Positions 10,779-19,913 of a DNA stretch of 64,000 nucleotides are shown here, one piece after another. The position numbers and the translations under genes are program-made. Under the pieces are notes generated by a model. The model made no database searches and was not told the origin of the DNA. It saw only the letters and a list, made by a program, of their open reading frames with translations. Positions within the stretch are counted from its first letter, which is position 1, and each line of letters starts with the position of its first letter. The stretch is taken from contig NZ_QJTI01000014.1 in the NCBI RefSeq assembly GCF_003217325.1, positions 28,658 to 92,657 on the forward strand, written 5' to 3'. Source of the stretch: Rhodopseudomonas faecalis. GTDB taxonomy: Bacteria; Pseudomonadota; Alphaproteobacteria; Rhizobiales; Xanthobacteraceae.

Positions 10779-11147
10779 TCACACCAGCGCCAGCTTGCGA
10801 TCGATCGCCAGCAGCACCCGGTCGAGATCGTGGCCGCGGCGCAGGATCAGGCCGGTGGCCGAGATCACGCTATAGGCGCCCTGTTTGCGCGCCAGCCGCG
10901 GGTCCTTTTCGATGCGGTACAGCGGAACTTCGGAGGAGCGGCGAAACACTGAAAACACCGCGCGATCCTTGAGGGCGTCGATGGCGTAATCGCGCCATTC
11001 GCCCGCGGCTACCATCCGGCCGTACAGATTGAGGATGCGGTTCAGCTCGCCGCGATTGAACATGACGCCTTGAGGGGCCTGGAGCGACGCAGACGCGCGC
11101 TCCGCGGCCTGTATATCGCTGGGGTCCCCCTCTGAGTGCAAACTCAT
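10779..11147 (-). CDS. DUF2794 domain protein
   Basis: This 122-residue cytoplasmic protein matches the DUF2794 family, which is restricted largely to alphaproteobacteria. The conserved core runs from VMFNRGELNRILNLYGRMVA through WRDYAIDALKD to YRIEKDPRLARKQGAYSVIS, ending in LDRVLLAIDRKL. No catalytic motif is evident and no function is known. It is convergent with the GNAT gene. The ATG at 11147 is accepted because no shorter start precedes the conserved block with better support. Confidence 0.88.
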   Translation of the reverse strand: MSLHSEGDPSDIQAAERASASLQAPQGVMFNRGELNRILNLYGRMVAAGEWRDYAIDALKDRAVFSVFRRSSEVPLYRIEKDPRLARKQGAYSVISATGLILRRGHDLDRVLLAIDRKLALV

Positions 11148-11540
11148 GGCAGTCTCCTGTTACAGCGCTGACATGATTGCGCTCCCGGCGAAGCGCCGCA
11201 AGTGCAGTTTCGGCGGGGCAGATCGCCGCTACCGGCGCGGCCGCCCCATCTGGATACCATCACGCAATCGTTGGCAGAATCCTTATTGCCGCCCAATTTC
11301 GGCCCACAGCCGGCCGCTGTGCCCGGCGATAGTTCACCTGTGCGTTGGCCCGATCCGGTCGGTCCTGGATTCCTCAGCCCCCAGCCCCCGGGTCCGGTTG
11401 GGTCGGGCCTGTACGCCGCGAATTATCCCCTCCTATGGCTGGCGTTTTGCCGGCCATTTTCTTTTGTCCATTTTCCTTTTGTCCTTTGGCAGCGTGGTGC
11501 CCGGCCGGCGTTGTGCTGCAGCGCGGTCACTGCAGCGTGG
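11148..11540. other. 393-bp non-coding stretch between DUF2794 and DUF1223 genes
   Basis: No supported gene. The first part is upstream of the DUF2794 gene and should carry its promoter. The middle includes T-rich pyrimidine runs (around 11455-11490), and the end has a tandem 14-bp repeat that crosses the stop codon of the DUF1223 gene. The open frames here are artefacts of high GC and show no family features. Confidence 0.5.
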
Positions 11541-11557
11541 TCACTGCAGCGTGGTCA
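11516..11557. repeat. Three tandem copies of a 14-bp unit
   Basis: The unit CTGCAGCGYGGTCA occurs three times head to tail (11516, 11530, 11544); only the first copy has C where the others have T. Its third copy and part of the second overlap the last codons and stop of the DUF1223 gene, which is read on the other strand. Confidence 0.9.
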
Positions 11558-12305
11558 GTGCCGCACCGAGCATGGTGCCGGGATGATCGCGATTGCCGTT
11601 CTGCACGAACACCACCGCGCCATCGACACCCTCGCCGACGAGATTCTCCAGCGGCACATTCCAGTGCGCCGGCTCGCCGTGCCAGTCGCCGAGCTTGAGC
11701 CAGTTACGCACCACGTTGTGATAGGTGACGCTGCGCCCGCGGTTCTCGCCGCGACCGATGGTGATCGGCACTTCACGCACGATCGCGCAAACCCAGACCT
11801 CGCCGCTGGCACCGCTCTGGCCCTGCGGCACGGTGACCTTGAGTTCATTGCCTTCGCGGCTGAGCGCAACTGGCACGGACATCGCGTCGGACTGCTGCGC
11901 GCTGGCGCGGATCGCGCGATCGATCTCGGCGCGGTCGCTACCAACCACCTGCTGCTGGCCGTTGACGATCAGTTGCGGGGTGTAGATTTCGCGATCGCCG
12001 CGCTGTGCGGAGTAAGCGCGCTGCCGCGCGGTGAAGCGCGCATCGGCCAAGGTGTCTTTCCAGCCGAGATAGTCCCAGTAATCGACCGGCAGACTGAGCG
12101 CGATCACCGACGGATCACGCGCCAGCTCGCCGACAATGCGGTCGGCGTCTGGACACGATGAGCAGCCTTGGGAGGTGAATAGTTCAACGACGGCGCGCGG
12201 GCCGGCGGGCGTGGCCGGCGCGATGGCGATCGGAAGGATCAGGGCGATAGCAACGCAAGCAAACGATACCAGCCACCGATGATCCAATCCGCTCCACTTC
12301 GTCAT
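11541..12305 (-). CDS. Exported DUF1223 thioredoxin-like protein
   Basis: This 254-residue protein has an N-terminal hydrophobic helix (residues about 11-30, signal peptide or anchor). A DUF1223 domain follows: VVELFTSQGCSSCPDAD with CxxC at Cys48/Cys51, then LPVDYWDYLGWKDTLAD and YTPQLIVNGQ. The fold is thioredoxin-like; the family's biochemical role is not established. I chose the ATG at 12305; the reading from 12353 adds 16 residues before the signal helix. It is downstream of acnA in the same direction, after an 87-bp gap plus a short leader. Confidence 0.9.
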   Translation of the reverse strand: MTKWSGLDHRWLVSFACVAIALILPIAIAPATPAGPRAVVELFTSQGCSSCPDADRIVGELARDPSVIALSLPVDYWDYLGWKDTLADARFTARQRAYSAQRGDREIYTPQLIVNGQQQVVGSDRAEIDRAIRASAQQSDAMSVPVALSREGNELKVTVPQGQSGASGEVWVCAIVREVPITIGRGENRGRSVTYHNVVRNWLKLGDWHGEPAHWNVPLENLVGEGVDGAVVFVQNGNRDHPGTMLGAALTTLQ

Positions 12306-12440
12306 CGCGAGCCACGTATTGGTTATGTGGCGCGCGCGATACGCGCGCCACACCCAGGAACGAGCCTTCGGAGGTGGGAAGGCACCTTGTCTTAGGCGGC
12401 CTTCCGATCACCTGCCACTCACTTCGCAGTGAGGCTCGCG

Positions 12441-15158
12441 TTACGCGGCAAGACGGCGCAGCACGTAGTGCAGGATGCCGCCATTGCGGTAGTACTCCAG
12501 CTCGTCGAGCGTATCGATCCGGCACAGCAGCGGCACGCGCCGCACCTTGCCCTCGGCCGAAGTGATTTCCGCGGTCAGCGTCTGGCGCGGCTTGAGGTCA
12601 CCCTCAAGGCCGTGAATGGTCACGGTCTCATCGCCCTTCAGGCCAAGCGACTGCCAGGAGGTGCCTTCCTCGAAGGTGAGCGGCAGCACGCCCATGCCCA
12701 CCAGGTTGGAGCGGTGGATACGCTCAAAGCTCTGGCAGATCACCGCGCGCACGCCGAGCAGGCGCGTGCCCTTCGCCGCCCAGTCGCGCGACGAGCCGTT
12801 GCCATATTCGGCGCCGGCGAACACCACCAGCGGCACCTTGTCGTCCTGATACTTCATCGAAGCATCGTAGATCGACATCTGCTCGCCCTTCGGCCAATAC
12901 TTGGTCAGGCCGCCTTCGGGAATATTGCCGTCGGCGCCCTTGAGCATGTGGTTCTTGATGCGGATATTGGCGAAGGTGCCGCGCATCATCACTTCATGAT
13001 TGCCGCGGCGGGTGCCGTACTGATTGAAGTCGGCCGGACGCACCTGGCGATCCGACAGATACTTGCCGGCCGGCGAAGTCAGCTTGATCGAGCCCGCCGG
13101 CGAGATGTGGTCGGTGGTGATCTTGTCGCCGAACAGCGCCAGAATGCGCGCGTCGACCACGTCGGTGATCGGCTCGGGTTGCTGGGTCATGCCTTCGAAA
13201 TAAGGCGGGTTCTGCACATAGGTGGACGCCATGTTCCACTTGTAGGTGTCGCCCGCCACGGTCTTGACTTTGCGCCAATTGGCATCGCCATTGAACACGT
13301 CGGCGTACTTCTTCTTGAAGATGCGCGCGGTGACGTACTTCTTGATGAAGGCGTTGATCTCCTTGGTGGTCGGCCAGATGTCCTTCAGATAGACCGGCTT
13401 GCCGTCGCTGCCGGTGCCGATCGGCTCCTTGGAGAGATCCTTGGTGACCGTGCCGGCCAGCGCATAGGCGACCACCAGCGGCGGCGAGGCCAGATAGTTG
13501 GCCTGCACGTCCGGCGACACGCGGCCCTCGAAGTTGCGATTACCCGACAGCACCGCGGCGGCGATCACGCCATTGTCGTTGATCGACTTGGAGATCGGCT
13601 CCGGCAGCGGGCCGGAATTGCCGATACAGGTGGTGCAGCCGAAGCCGACCAGATTGAAGCCGACCTGATCAAGATCAGCCTGCAGCCCGGAGTTAGCAAG
13701 ATATTCGGCAACCACCTGCGAGCCCGGCGCCAGCGAGGTCTTAACCCACGGCTTGGCCTTGAGACCCTTGGCGGCGGCCTTGCGCGCCAACAGACCGGCA
13801 CCGATCAGCACGCTCGGATTGGAGGTGTTGGTGCAGGAGGTGATGGCGGCGATCACGACGTCGCCATGGCCGATGTCGAACTTCTTGCGTTCGACCGCGT
13901 AGCGCGAGCCGTCGAGCGCCTTCTTGTATTCGTTCTCCATCGCCGCGGCGAAACCCTCGGCCACCGCGGACAGCGCCACGCGGCCTTCCGGACGCTTCGG
14001 GCCGGCCAGCGACGGCTCGACCTTGGCGAGGTCCAGCGTCAGCGTTTCGGTGAACACCGGATCCTGCGAGGCGGCGGTGCGATACAGGCCCTGCGCCTTG
14101 GAGTACTTGGTCACCAGATCGACGCGCGCGGTCTTGCGGCCCGAGGTCTTCAGGTAATCGACGGTTTCCTTGTCGACCGGGAAGAAGCCGCAGGTCGCGC
14201 CGTATTCCGGCGCCATGTTGGCGATGGTCGCCTTGTCGGCCACCGACAGATTATCGAGGCCGGGGCCGTAGAACTCCACGAACTTGCCGACCACGCCCTG
14301 CTTGCGCAGCATCTGGGTGACGGTCAGCACCAGGTCGGTGGCGGTGACGCCTTCCTTGAGCGCGCCCTTGAGCTTGAAGCCGACCACTTCCGGCAGCAGC
14401 ATCGACAGCGGCTGGCCGAGCATCGCGGCTTCCGCCTCGATGCCGCCGACGCCCCAGCCGAGCACGGCGAGGCCGTTGACCATGGTGGTGTGCGAGTCAG
14501 TACCGACCAGCGAATCCGGATAGGCGACCTCGAAGGTGCCGGTCTTGCGGCCGATGGTCATCTTCTCCTTCTTGGTCCAGACGGTCTGCGCCAGGTATTC
14601 CAGATTGACCTGGTGGCAGATGCCGGTGCCGGGCGGCACCACCGAGAAGTTAGAGAACGCCTTCTGGCCCCACTTCAGGAATTCGTAGCGTTCCTTGTTC
14701 TGCTTGTATTCTTCGGCGACGTTCTTGCCGAACGCCTTGTTGTCGCCGAAGAAGTTCACGATCACCGAATGGTCGATGACGAGGTCAACCGGCACCAGCG
14801 GGTTGATCTTCTGCGGGTCGCCGCCGAGCTTCTCCATCGCGTTGCGCATCGCGGCGAGATCGACCACCGCCGGCACGCCGGTGAAGTCCTGCATCAGCAC
14901 GCGCGCCGGGCGGAACGCGATCTCGTGCTCCAGCTTCTTCTTGCGCATCCACTTCGACACCGCCTGGATGTCGGCCTTGGTCACCGTGCGGCCGTCTTCG
15001 TTACGAAGCAGGTTTTCCAGCAGCACCTTCATCGAGTACGGCAGGCGGGAAATCCCTTTCAGACCGTTCTTCTCGGCGGTGGGAAGGCTGTAATACACGT
15101 AGGTCTTGCCGCCGACCGTTAAGGTCTTCCGGCATTTGAAGCTGTCGAGAGAGGTCAT
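12441..15158 (-). CDS. acnA: Aconitate hydratase A
   Basis: This 905-residue aconitase isomerises citrate and isocitrate in the TCA cycle. The [4Fe-4S] ligands are visible as one Cys in [12 protein letters not shown] and two in [14 protein letters not shown]. Substrate-binding segments such as [20 protein letters not shown] and the C-terminal swivel block [13 protein letters not shown] are intact. The length is typical of the AcnA/IRP1 type. The gene is divergent from ccmA, and the 211-bp region between them should hold both promoters. It is a single gene unless it reads on into the DUF1223 gene. Confidence 0.98.
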   Translation of the reverse strand: MTSLDSFKCRKTLTVGGKTYVYYSLPTAEKNGLKGISRLPYSMKVLLENLLRNEDGRTVTKADIQAVSKWMRKKKLEHEIAFRPARVLMQDFTGVPAVVDLAAMRNAMEKLGGDPQKINPLVPVDLVIDHSVIVNFFGDNKAFGKNVAEEYKQNKERYEFLKWGQKAFSNFSVVPPGTGICHQVNLEYLAQTVWTKKEKMTIGRKTGTFEVAYPDSLVGTDSHTTMVNGLAVLGWGVGGIEAEAAMLGQPLSMLLPEVVGFKLKGALKEGVTATDLVLTVTQMLRKQGVVGKFVEFYGPGLDNLSVADKATIANMAPEYGATCGFFPVDKETVDYLKTSGRKTARVDLVTKYSKAQGLYRTAASQDPVFTETLTLDLAKVEPSLAGPKRPEGRVALSAVAEGFAAAMENEYKKALDGSRYAVERKKFDIGHGDVVIAAITSCTNTSNPSVLIGAGLLARKAAAKGLKAKPWVKTSLAPGSQVVAEYLANSGLQADLDQVGFNLVGFGCTTCIGNSGPLPEPISKSINDNGVIAAAVLSGNRNFEGRVSPDVQANYLASPPLVVAYALAGTVTKDLSKEPIGTGSDGKPVYLKDIWPTTKEINAFIKKYVTARIFKKKYADVFNGDANWRKVKTVAGDTYKWNMASTYVQNPPYFEGMTQQPEPITDVVDARILALFGDKITTDHISPAGSIKLTSPAGKYLSDRQVRPADFNQYGTRRGNHEVMMRGTFANIRIKNHMLKGADGNIPEGGLTKYWPKGEQMSIYDASMKYQDDKVPLVVFAGAEYGNGSSRDWAAKGTRLLGVRAVICQSFERIHRSNLVGMGVLPLTFEEGTSWQSLGLKGDETVTIHGLEGDLKPRQTLTAEITSAEGKVRRVPLLCRIDTLDELEYYRNGGILHYVLRRLAA

Positions 15159-15369
15159 GTGAGGCGGTCCCGATTATCGTTGCGCAACCGGCTCACAGGT
15201 CCAGGACGGCCGAAAAGGCGGGTCGAGTGGCTTGCGGGCGCCGATTGAGTGCTGCATCAAGTGCGGGGCTTATAGAATCTTTCCAGAGACATCGCCACAG
15301 CGACAATTGATCCGGGACAATGCGCAGCAGCTTTGATCCGGCAGAGGCGGCGCGGATAGGACGGCAAGG

Positions 15370-15972
15370 ATGCGGCTGGCGGGGCAGGGCTTACGATGCG
15401 TGCGGGGCGGCCGCGAAGTGTTTGCCGCGCTCGATTTTTCCGCGGAGAGCGGCGAGGCCGTGGCGGTGGTCGGCCCGAACGGCGCCGGCAAGACCTCGCT
15501 GCTGCGGCTGATCGCCGGGCTGCTGCAGCCGGCTGCGGGGACGATCACGCTGCACGGCGGCGATGACGAAATGTCGCTGGCCGAACAGGCGCACTATCTC
15601 GGCCACCGCGATGCACTCAAGCCCGCGCTCAGCGTCGCTGAAAATCTCGATTTCTGGCAGCGCTTTCTTGGCGGCGAACCGGCCGATGCCGCCGAGAGCC
15701 TCTCGGCAGTCGGGCTGGCGCATATCGCGCATCTGCCGGCCGCTTACCTGTCGGCCGGTCAGCGCCGGCGGCTGTCGATCGCGCGGCTGATCGCGGTGCG
15801 CCGGCCGCTGTGGCTGCTCGACGAACCGACCTCGGCGCTCGATACCGCCGGTCAGCAGATGTTTGCCCGGGTGGTTGCCGGCCATCTCGCAGGCGGCGGG
15901 CTGGTGATCGCCGCCACCCATCTGCCGCTCGGCATCGATACGCGCGAACTGCGCATCCGGGGGATGGTGTGA
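15370..15972 (+). CDS. ccmA: Heme exporter ATP-binding protein CcmA
   Basis: This 200-residue ABC ATPase belongs to the cytochrome c maturation system I. Walker [12 protein letters not shown], signature [14 protein letters not shown] and Walker [13 protein letters not shown] are clear. CcmA with CcmB and CcmC releases holo-CcmE after heme is loaded. It is the first gene of ccmABCDG. Unusually, a 286-bp gap carrying a palindromic repeat follows before ccmB, whereas the later genes overlap or lie close together. Confidence 0.94.
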   Translation: MRLAGQGLRCVRGGREVFAALDFSAESGEAVAVVGPNGAGKTSLLRLIAGLLQPAAGTITLHGGDDEMSLAEQAHYLGHRDALKPALSVAENLDFWQRFLGGEPADAAESLSAVGLAHIAHLPAAYLSAGQRRRLSIARLIAVRRPLWLLDEPTSALDTAGQQMFARVVAGHLAGGGLVIAATHLPLGIDTRELRIRGMV

Positions 15973-16258
15973 TGGAGGACTGCTTGACTGCACTGGCTTG
16001 CCGCTGCTCGGCACCCCCACCCCGGCCTCCGCAGAGCTTGTGCCCGGACGGCGCGCAGCGCCGATCCGGGTGCTCGGCCAACCCTCCCCGCAAGGGGGAG
16101 GGAGATCGCAGCCGCTCTGCCCTCATCGAACTACGCCCGCGTCGCGTCGCAGCCTTCCTTGTCCCTCCCCCTTGTGGGGAGGGTGGCCCGGCGCAGCGCA
16201 GCGAAGCCGGGTCGGGTGGGGGTCCGCGCCACCAGCCTCTCACCACAAGAGCCGCCAC
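15973..16258. repeat. ccmA-ccmB gap with long palindromic repeat, copy B
   Basis: The gap holds an inverted pair: ACCCTCCCCGCAAGGGGGAG from 16080 and CCCTCCCCCTTGTGGGGAGG from 16162, with flanking segments CCGATCCGGGTGCTCGGCCA and GCGCAGCGAAGCCGGGTCGG. The design is like the elements at 10634 and 21411. It would put a strong RNA structure inside the ccm message. A reading frame stays open from 15998 into ccmB, but this is only repeat sequence. Confidence 0.78.
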
Positions 16259-16927
16259 ATGACCGCGCTGATCGCCCTTATTCGCCGCGAATTGCGCATT
16301 GCGCTGCGGGTCGGCGGCGGCGCGCTGATCGGCGTGCTGTTCTTCCTGGCCGTGGTGGTGCTGATGCCGTTCGCGATCGGCCCCGACCTGCAATTGCTGC
16401 AGCGGCTCGGCCCTGCGGTGCTGTGGCTCGGCGCGCTGCTCGCCAGCCTGTTGACGCTCGACCGGCTGTTCATGGCCGATCACGACGACGGCTCGCTCGA
16501 TCTGATCGCGATGAGCCGCACCCCGCTGGAACTGGCGTGCGCCGCCAAGGCGCTGGCGCATTGGCTGGCGGCCGGCGTGCCGCTGGTGCTGGCGACCCCG
16601 GTGCTGGGGCTGCTGCTCAACCTTGACGCCGCCGCCTCGGCCGCGATCGCCGCCACGCTGCTGGTCGGCACCCCGGCGCTGACCTTCACCGGCATGATCG
16701 GCGCGGCGCTGGCGGTGACGCTGCATCGCGGCGGCCTGCTGATGGCGGTCTTGGTGCTGCCGCTGTCGATCCCGGTGCTGATCTTCGGCGTCGCCGCCGC
16801 CAGCGCTGCGATCACCGGCCCGGTGGCCTTTGGCACCCCGTTCCAGATCCTGTGCGGGCTCAGCCTCGCCAGCCTGGTGATCGGGCCGTTTGCCGCAGCC
16901 GCTAGCCTGCGCCAAGGGCTCGATTGA
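16259..16927 (+). CDS. ccmB: Heme exporter protein CcmB
   Basis: This 222-residue protein has six hydrophobic helices and is the membrane partner of CcmA in cytochrome c maturation. The start MTALIALIRRELRIALRVGG at 16259 matches the family. An in-frame upstream start at 15998 would translate the palindromic repeat and is rejected. The sequence FALIRRE-like N-terminus, the LLTLDRLFMADHDDGSLD loop and LPLSIPVLIFG near the end are typical. It is separated from ccmC by 65 bp. Confidence 0.94.
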   Translation: MTALIALIRRELRIALRVGGGALIGVLFFLAVVVLMPFAIGPDLQLLQRLGPAVLWLGALLASLLTLDRLFMADHDDGSLDLIAMSRTPLELACAAKALAHWLAAGVPLVLATPVLGLLLNLDAAASAAIAATLLVGTPALTFTGMIGAALAVTLHRGGLLMAVLVLPLSIPVLIFGVAAASAAITGPVAFGTPFQILCGLSLASLVIGPFAAAASLRQGLD

Positions 16928-16992
16928 ATGCGGAATTGTTAACCACTGTTGGCGGATTGCTTGTGCCGCCGTCGCCGACTATCAGGTTGCCC

Positions 16993-17733
16993 ATGACGCT
17001 GCTCAATCTTGCCAATCCGACTAGGTTCCTGACGCTGGCCCAGCGGCTGTTGCCGTGGCTGGCCGCGCTGACCGCCATTTTGCTGGTCACCGGCCTGACG
17101 CTGGCGGCCATGGCCCCCGACGACTACCAGCAGGGCGCCACCGTCAAGATCATGTTCGTGCATGTGCCGAGCGCCTGGCTGTCGATGTTCGTCTGGGGCG
17201 TGATGAGCCTGTCGGCATTCGGCACCCTGGTATGGCGTCATCCGCTCGCCGATGTCGCGGCCAAGGCCGCGGCGCCATTCGGCGCAGCCTTCACCTTCCT
17301 GGCGCTGGTCACCGGCTCGCTGTGGGGCCGGCCGATGTGGGGCACCTATTGGGAATGGGATGCCCGGCTGACCTCGATGCTGATCCTGTTCCTGATGTAT
17401 CTCGGCCTGATCGCGCTGTGGCGCGCGGTCGAGGACCCGAGCCGCGCTGCCCGGGCTTGCGCGATTTTCACGCTGGTCGGCGCCATCAACCTGCCGATCA
17501 TCAAATTCTCGGTCGATTGGTGGAACACGCTGCACCAGCCGGCCTCGGTGATCCGTTCCGGCGGGCCGACGCTCGACAAATCGTTCCTGATCCCGCTTCT
17601 GGTGATGGCGATCGGCTTTTCGCTGATGTTCATCACCCTGCATCTGGCGGCGATGCGTAACGAAATCCTGCGGCGCCGGATCCGCTCGCTGCAATTGCTG
17701 CAGGCCAGCCAGCAGCAGCCGGGGGTGGCGTGA
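16993..17733 (+). CDS. ccmC: Heme exporter protein CcmC
   Basis: This 246-residue membrane protein handles heme for CcmE. It has six helices and the periplasmic tryptophan-rich heme motif [13 protein letters not shown], flanked by candidate heme-ligand histidines in [10 protein letters not shown] and NTLHQPAS. The ATG at 16993 is the usual family start; a longer reading from 16924 overlaps the ccmB stop and adds 23 unrelated residues. The stop codon shares its last base with the ccmD start (TGATG), so the two are translationally coupled. Confidence 0.95.
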   Translation: MTLLNLANPTRFLTLAQRLLPWLAALTAILLVTGLTLAAMAPDDYQQGATVKIMFVHVPSAWLSMFVWGVMSLSAFGTLVWRHPLADVAAKAAAPFGAAFTFLALVTGSLWGRPMWGTYWEWDARLTSMLILFLMYLGLIALWRAVEDPSRAARACAIFTLVGAINLPIIKFSVDWWNTLHQPASVIRSGGPTLDKSFLIPLLVMAIGFSLMFITLHLAAMRNEILRRRIRSLQLLQASQQQPGVA

Positions 17734-17915
17734 TGATCTCGCTTGGACCCTATGCCGGCTTCATCGTGTCGTCCTATGCGGTGGTCGCCGTGGTGGTGGC
17801 GCTGCTGATCTTCTGGGTGATGCTGGATTACCGTCGGCAGAAAGCACGGCTGCGCGATCTGGAGCGCGCCGGCGTGACGCGGCGCTCGCGACAGGGCGGA
17901 TCGGAGGCTTCATGA
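17733..17915 (+). CDS. ccmD: Heme exporter protein CcmD
   Basis: This 60-residue protein has one transmembrane helix (about residues 12-33) followed by a basic tail with [11 protein letters not shown]. This is the layout of CcmD, which links CcmC to CcmE and helps release holo-CcmE. The ATG shares one base with the ccmC stop; a GTG one codon earlier is also possible. Its own stop overlaps the next gene's ATG by four bases (ATGA). Confidence 0.92.
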   Translation: MISLGPYAGFIVSSYAVVAVVVALLIFWVMLDYRRQKARLRDLERAGVTRRSRQGGSEAS

Positions 17916-18514
17916 CCCGCCGCCCACCGCCTTCGCCCAGCGCGCGCAGCAGCCGCCGTTCGATCATGGTGATGCTGCCGCTGGTCGGCTTTGCGATGCT
18001 GTTCGCGCTGTTCTGGGTGCGGCTCGGCGGCGACCCCAGCAAAATCCCCTCGGCGCTGATCGGCCGCCCGGCGCCGGCGACGGTGCTGCCGGCGCTGCTC
18101 GGCCTCACCCGCAATGGCGAGGCGGTGCCGGGACTCGATCCCGCCGCCTTCCTGGGCAAGGTCAGCCTGGTCAATGTCTGGGCGTCGTGGTGCGTGCCAT
18201 GCCATGACGAAGCACCGCTCCTGACCGCACTCGGCCGGCAGGATCCGCGCTTCCAGATCGTCGGCATCAACTACAAGGACACCGCCGACAATGCGCGGCG
18301 TTTCCTCGGCCGCTATGGCAATCCGTTTACCATGGTCGGGGTCGATGCCAATGGCCGCGCCGCGATCGAATGGGGCGTCTATGGCGTGCCGGAAACCTTC
18401 GTGATCGGCCGCGACGGCAAGATCGCCTACAAGCTGGTCGGCCCGATCACCCCGGAAAACCTCGAGACGGTGCTCAAGCCCGCTCTGGAGAAGGCGCTAC
18501 AGGCGCCGTCCTGA
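17912..18514 (+). CDS. ccmG: Thiol:disulfide interchange protein CcmG/DsbE
   Basis: This is a 200-residue thioredoxin-like protein anchored by an N-terminal helix (residues about 18-36), facing the periplasm. The redox motif WCVPC is at Cys94-Cys97 in [15 protein letters not shown], the cis-proline segment is [10 protein letters not shown], and the CcmG-type GINYKD loop is present. It reduces apocytochrome c thiols before heme attachment. It is the last gene of the local ccmABCDG operon and overlaps ccmD by four bases. The heme-lyase genes ccmE, ccmF and ccmH are not in this window. Confidence 0.94.
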   Translation: MTRRPPPSPSARSSRRSIMVMLPLVGFAMLFALFWVRLGGDPSKIPSALIGRPAPATVLPALLGLTRNGEAVPGLDPAAFLGKVSLVNVWASWCVPCHDEAPLLTALGRQDPRFQIVGINYKDTADNARRFLGRYGNPFTMVGVDANGRAAIEWGVYGVPETFVIGRDGKIAYKLVGPITPENLETVLKPALEKALQAPS

Positions 18515-18639
18515 GCCAAGCGCATTCAGCATAATTATTTTTGGCGTTTATCTGCGGTTCATTTCCGCGCCTTGGGCGCGCCATGAATCGGAGAGTTAGT
18601 AGCAGCCGTGATCAACAACGTCCTTGGAGGACAGATCCG

Positions 18640-19023
18640 ATGCGTATCACCAAGCTTGCTACTCTCGCCGCCGCCACTTTGTCGCTCGGCCTGCTGGCCG
18701 CCGCGCCCAGCTTCGCGCAGGCGCCGCAGCCGACCGAAAAATCCGACAAGATGGCGCCGCCGATCGCCACCAAAACCTCGCCCACTGCTGGCGCCAAGTC
18801 GGAGCCTGCCAAGACCGAAGCCACCAAGCACGAGCTGCTTGATATCAACTCGGCGAGCGCCGAACAGCTCGACGCGCTGCCCGGCATCGGCAAGGCCTAT
18901 TCCGCCGCGATCATCAAGGGCCGGCCGTATAAGGGCAAGGACGAGCTGGTGCAGAAGAAGATTGTGCCTGAGAAGACCTACGACGGCATCAAGGACAAGA
19001 TCATCGCCAAGCATAAGAGCTGA
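18640..19023 (+). CDS. Exported helix-hairpin-helix protein (ComEA-like domain)
   Basis: This 127-residue protein has a signal peptide (residues 1 to about 27, ending APSFAQ), a Lys/Pro/Ala-rich linker, and a C-terminal helix-hairpin-helix domain with DINSASAEQLDALPGIGKAY and IIKGRPY. That domain in ComEA binds DNA outside the cytoplasm during uptake, so a periplasmic DNA-binding role is possible but unproven. The ATG at 18640 follows a good TTGGAGGA ribosome site at the proper distance. No other competence gene is adjacent, though a comM-like gene is 40 kb away. Confidence 0.82.
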   Translation: MRITKLATLAAATLSLGLLAAAPSFAQAPQPTEKSDKMAPPIATKTSPTAGAKSEPAKTEATKHELLDINSASAEQLDALPGIGKAYSAAIIKGRPYKGKDELVQKKIVPEKTYDGIKDKIIAKHKS

Positions 19024-19031
19024 TCGGACGC

Positions 19032-19057
19032 CGGGCGGCGGCGGCCACCGCCGCCCG
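19032..19057. terminator. GC-rich hairpin between convergent genes
   Basis: CGGGCGGCGG and CCGCCGCCCG form a perfect 10-bp stem with a six-base loop, 8 bp after the stop of the helix-hairpin-helix gene. There is no T-run, so termination is likely but not certain. Confidence 0.5.
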
Positions 19058-19186
19058 CACCGACTATCATTGAACCTCGTCTGCTGATTGGTAGCGGATC
19101 GCCGGCACCCCCGGCGGTCCGTTTCTTATAGGACCAGCGCACGGCAACTGATCTCATCAGCGGGGGCCTCGTCATCGAAACGTAAA

Positions 19187-19212
19187 TGGCCGGGACGAAG
19201 CCCGGCCATGAC
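19187..19212. repeat. Half copy of the ~90-bp palindromic repeat
   Basis: ATGGCCGGGACGAAGCCCGG followed by CCATGACG equals one arm of the repeat family and is present alone, without the second half. It lies between convergent genes. Confidence 0.75.
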
Positions 19213-19247
19213 GTGCGGAGTGGAGGATTACTATCAGGCGTGGGCGA

Positions 19248-19904
19248 TCAGCCCTTCGACGATTCCCTGGTCGCGTTCTTGAGCTCGTCCTTGGACACGT
19301 CGCCTTCGTCGGCGGCGCTTTGCTCGAGCGTCACCGGCTCGAGCTGATGGCGCTTGATGAACGGCATCTGCGTCACCGCAAAGGCCATGGTCAGCGGCAC
19401 CATGCCGAACACCTTGAACGCCACCCAGAAATCAGTCGACTGCGTGCGCCACACGATCTCATTGACCACCGCCATCGCCAAAAACCACAGCGCCCAGCGC
19501 CAAGTCAGCGTGCGCCAGCCCTGCGGCGTCAGGTTGAACATCTGGTCGAACATGATGGCGATGAACGACCGGCCGAACAGCAGGCCGCCGCCAAGCACCG
19601 CGGCGAACAGCGTGTAGATGATGGTCGGCTTCATCTTGATGAAGGTTTCGTCCTGCAGCAGCAGCGTCAGCGCGCCGAACACGATCACCACCACCGCGGT
19701 GACGATGGTCATCATCGGGATATGCCGCGTCACCCAATAGGACACCGCGATCGCGACCAGCACCGCCACCATGAAGGCGCCGGTGGCGACGAACAGATGA
19801 AACTTGGCGTTGACGAAGAAGAACACCAGCAGCGGCCCGACCTCGGTCGCAATCTTGAACAGCGGATGCGGCCGGTTTGGTTGCAGCACGGTGTTGTTGT
19901 CCAT
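19248..19904 (-). CDS. yciB: Inner membrane-spanning protein YciB (IspZ family)
   Basis: This 218-residue protein has five or six hydrophobic helices. It carries family blocks such as [50 protein letters not shown] and [19 protein letters not shown]. YciB/IspZ proteins keep the cell envelope normal and influence septation and cell length. The ATG at 19904 is used; one TTG codon upstream is open. It starts 9 bp after the ftsY stop and is probably co-transcribed with it, a common alphaproteobacterial pair. Confidence 0.93.
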   Translation of the reverse strand: MDNNTVLQPNRPHPLFKIATEVGPLLVFFFVNAKFHLFVATGAFMVAVLVAIAVSYWVTRHIPMMTIVTAVVVIVFGALTLLLQDETFIKMKPTIIYTLFAAVLGGGLLFGRSFIAIMFDQMFNLTPQGWRTLTWRWALWFLAMAVVNEIVWRTQSTDFWVAFKVFGMVPLTMAFAVTQMPFIKRHQLEPVTLEQSAADEGDVSKDELKNATRESSKG

Positions 19905-19913
19905 CAAAAACCC

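Noticed and set aside
12429..15122. 897-codon open frame opposite acnA
   Set aside because: It is the antisense of a complete aconitase gene, is rich in Arg, His, Gly and Ala as expected of GC-rich shadow frames, and has no domain features.
15998..16258. N-terminal extension of ccmB by 87 codons
   Set aside because: The extension is only translated palindromic repeat; homologous CcmB proteins begin with the sequence at 16259.
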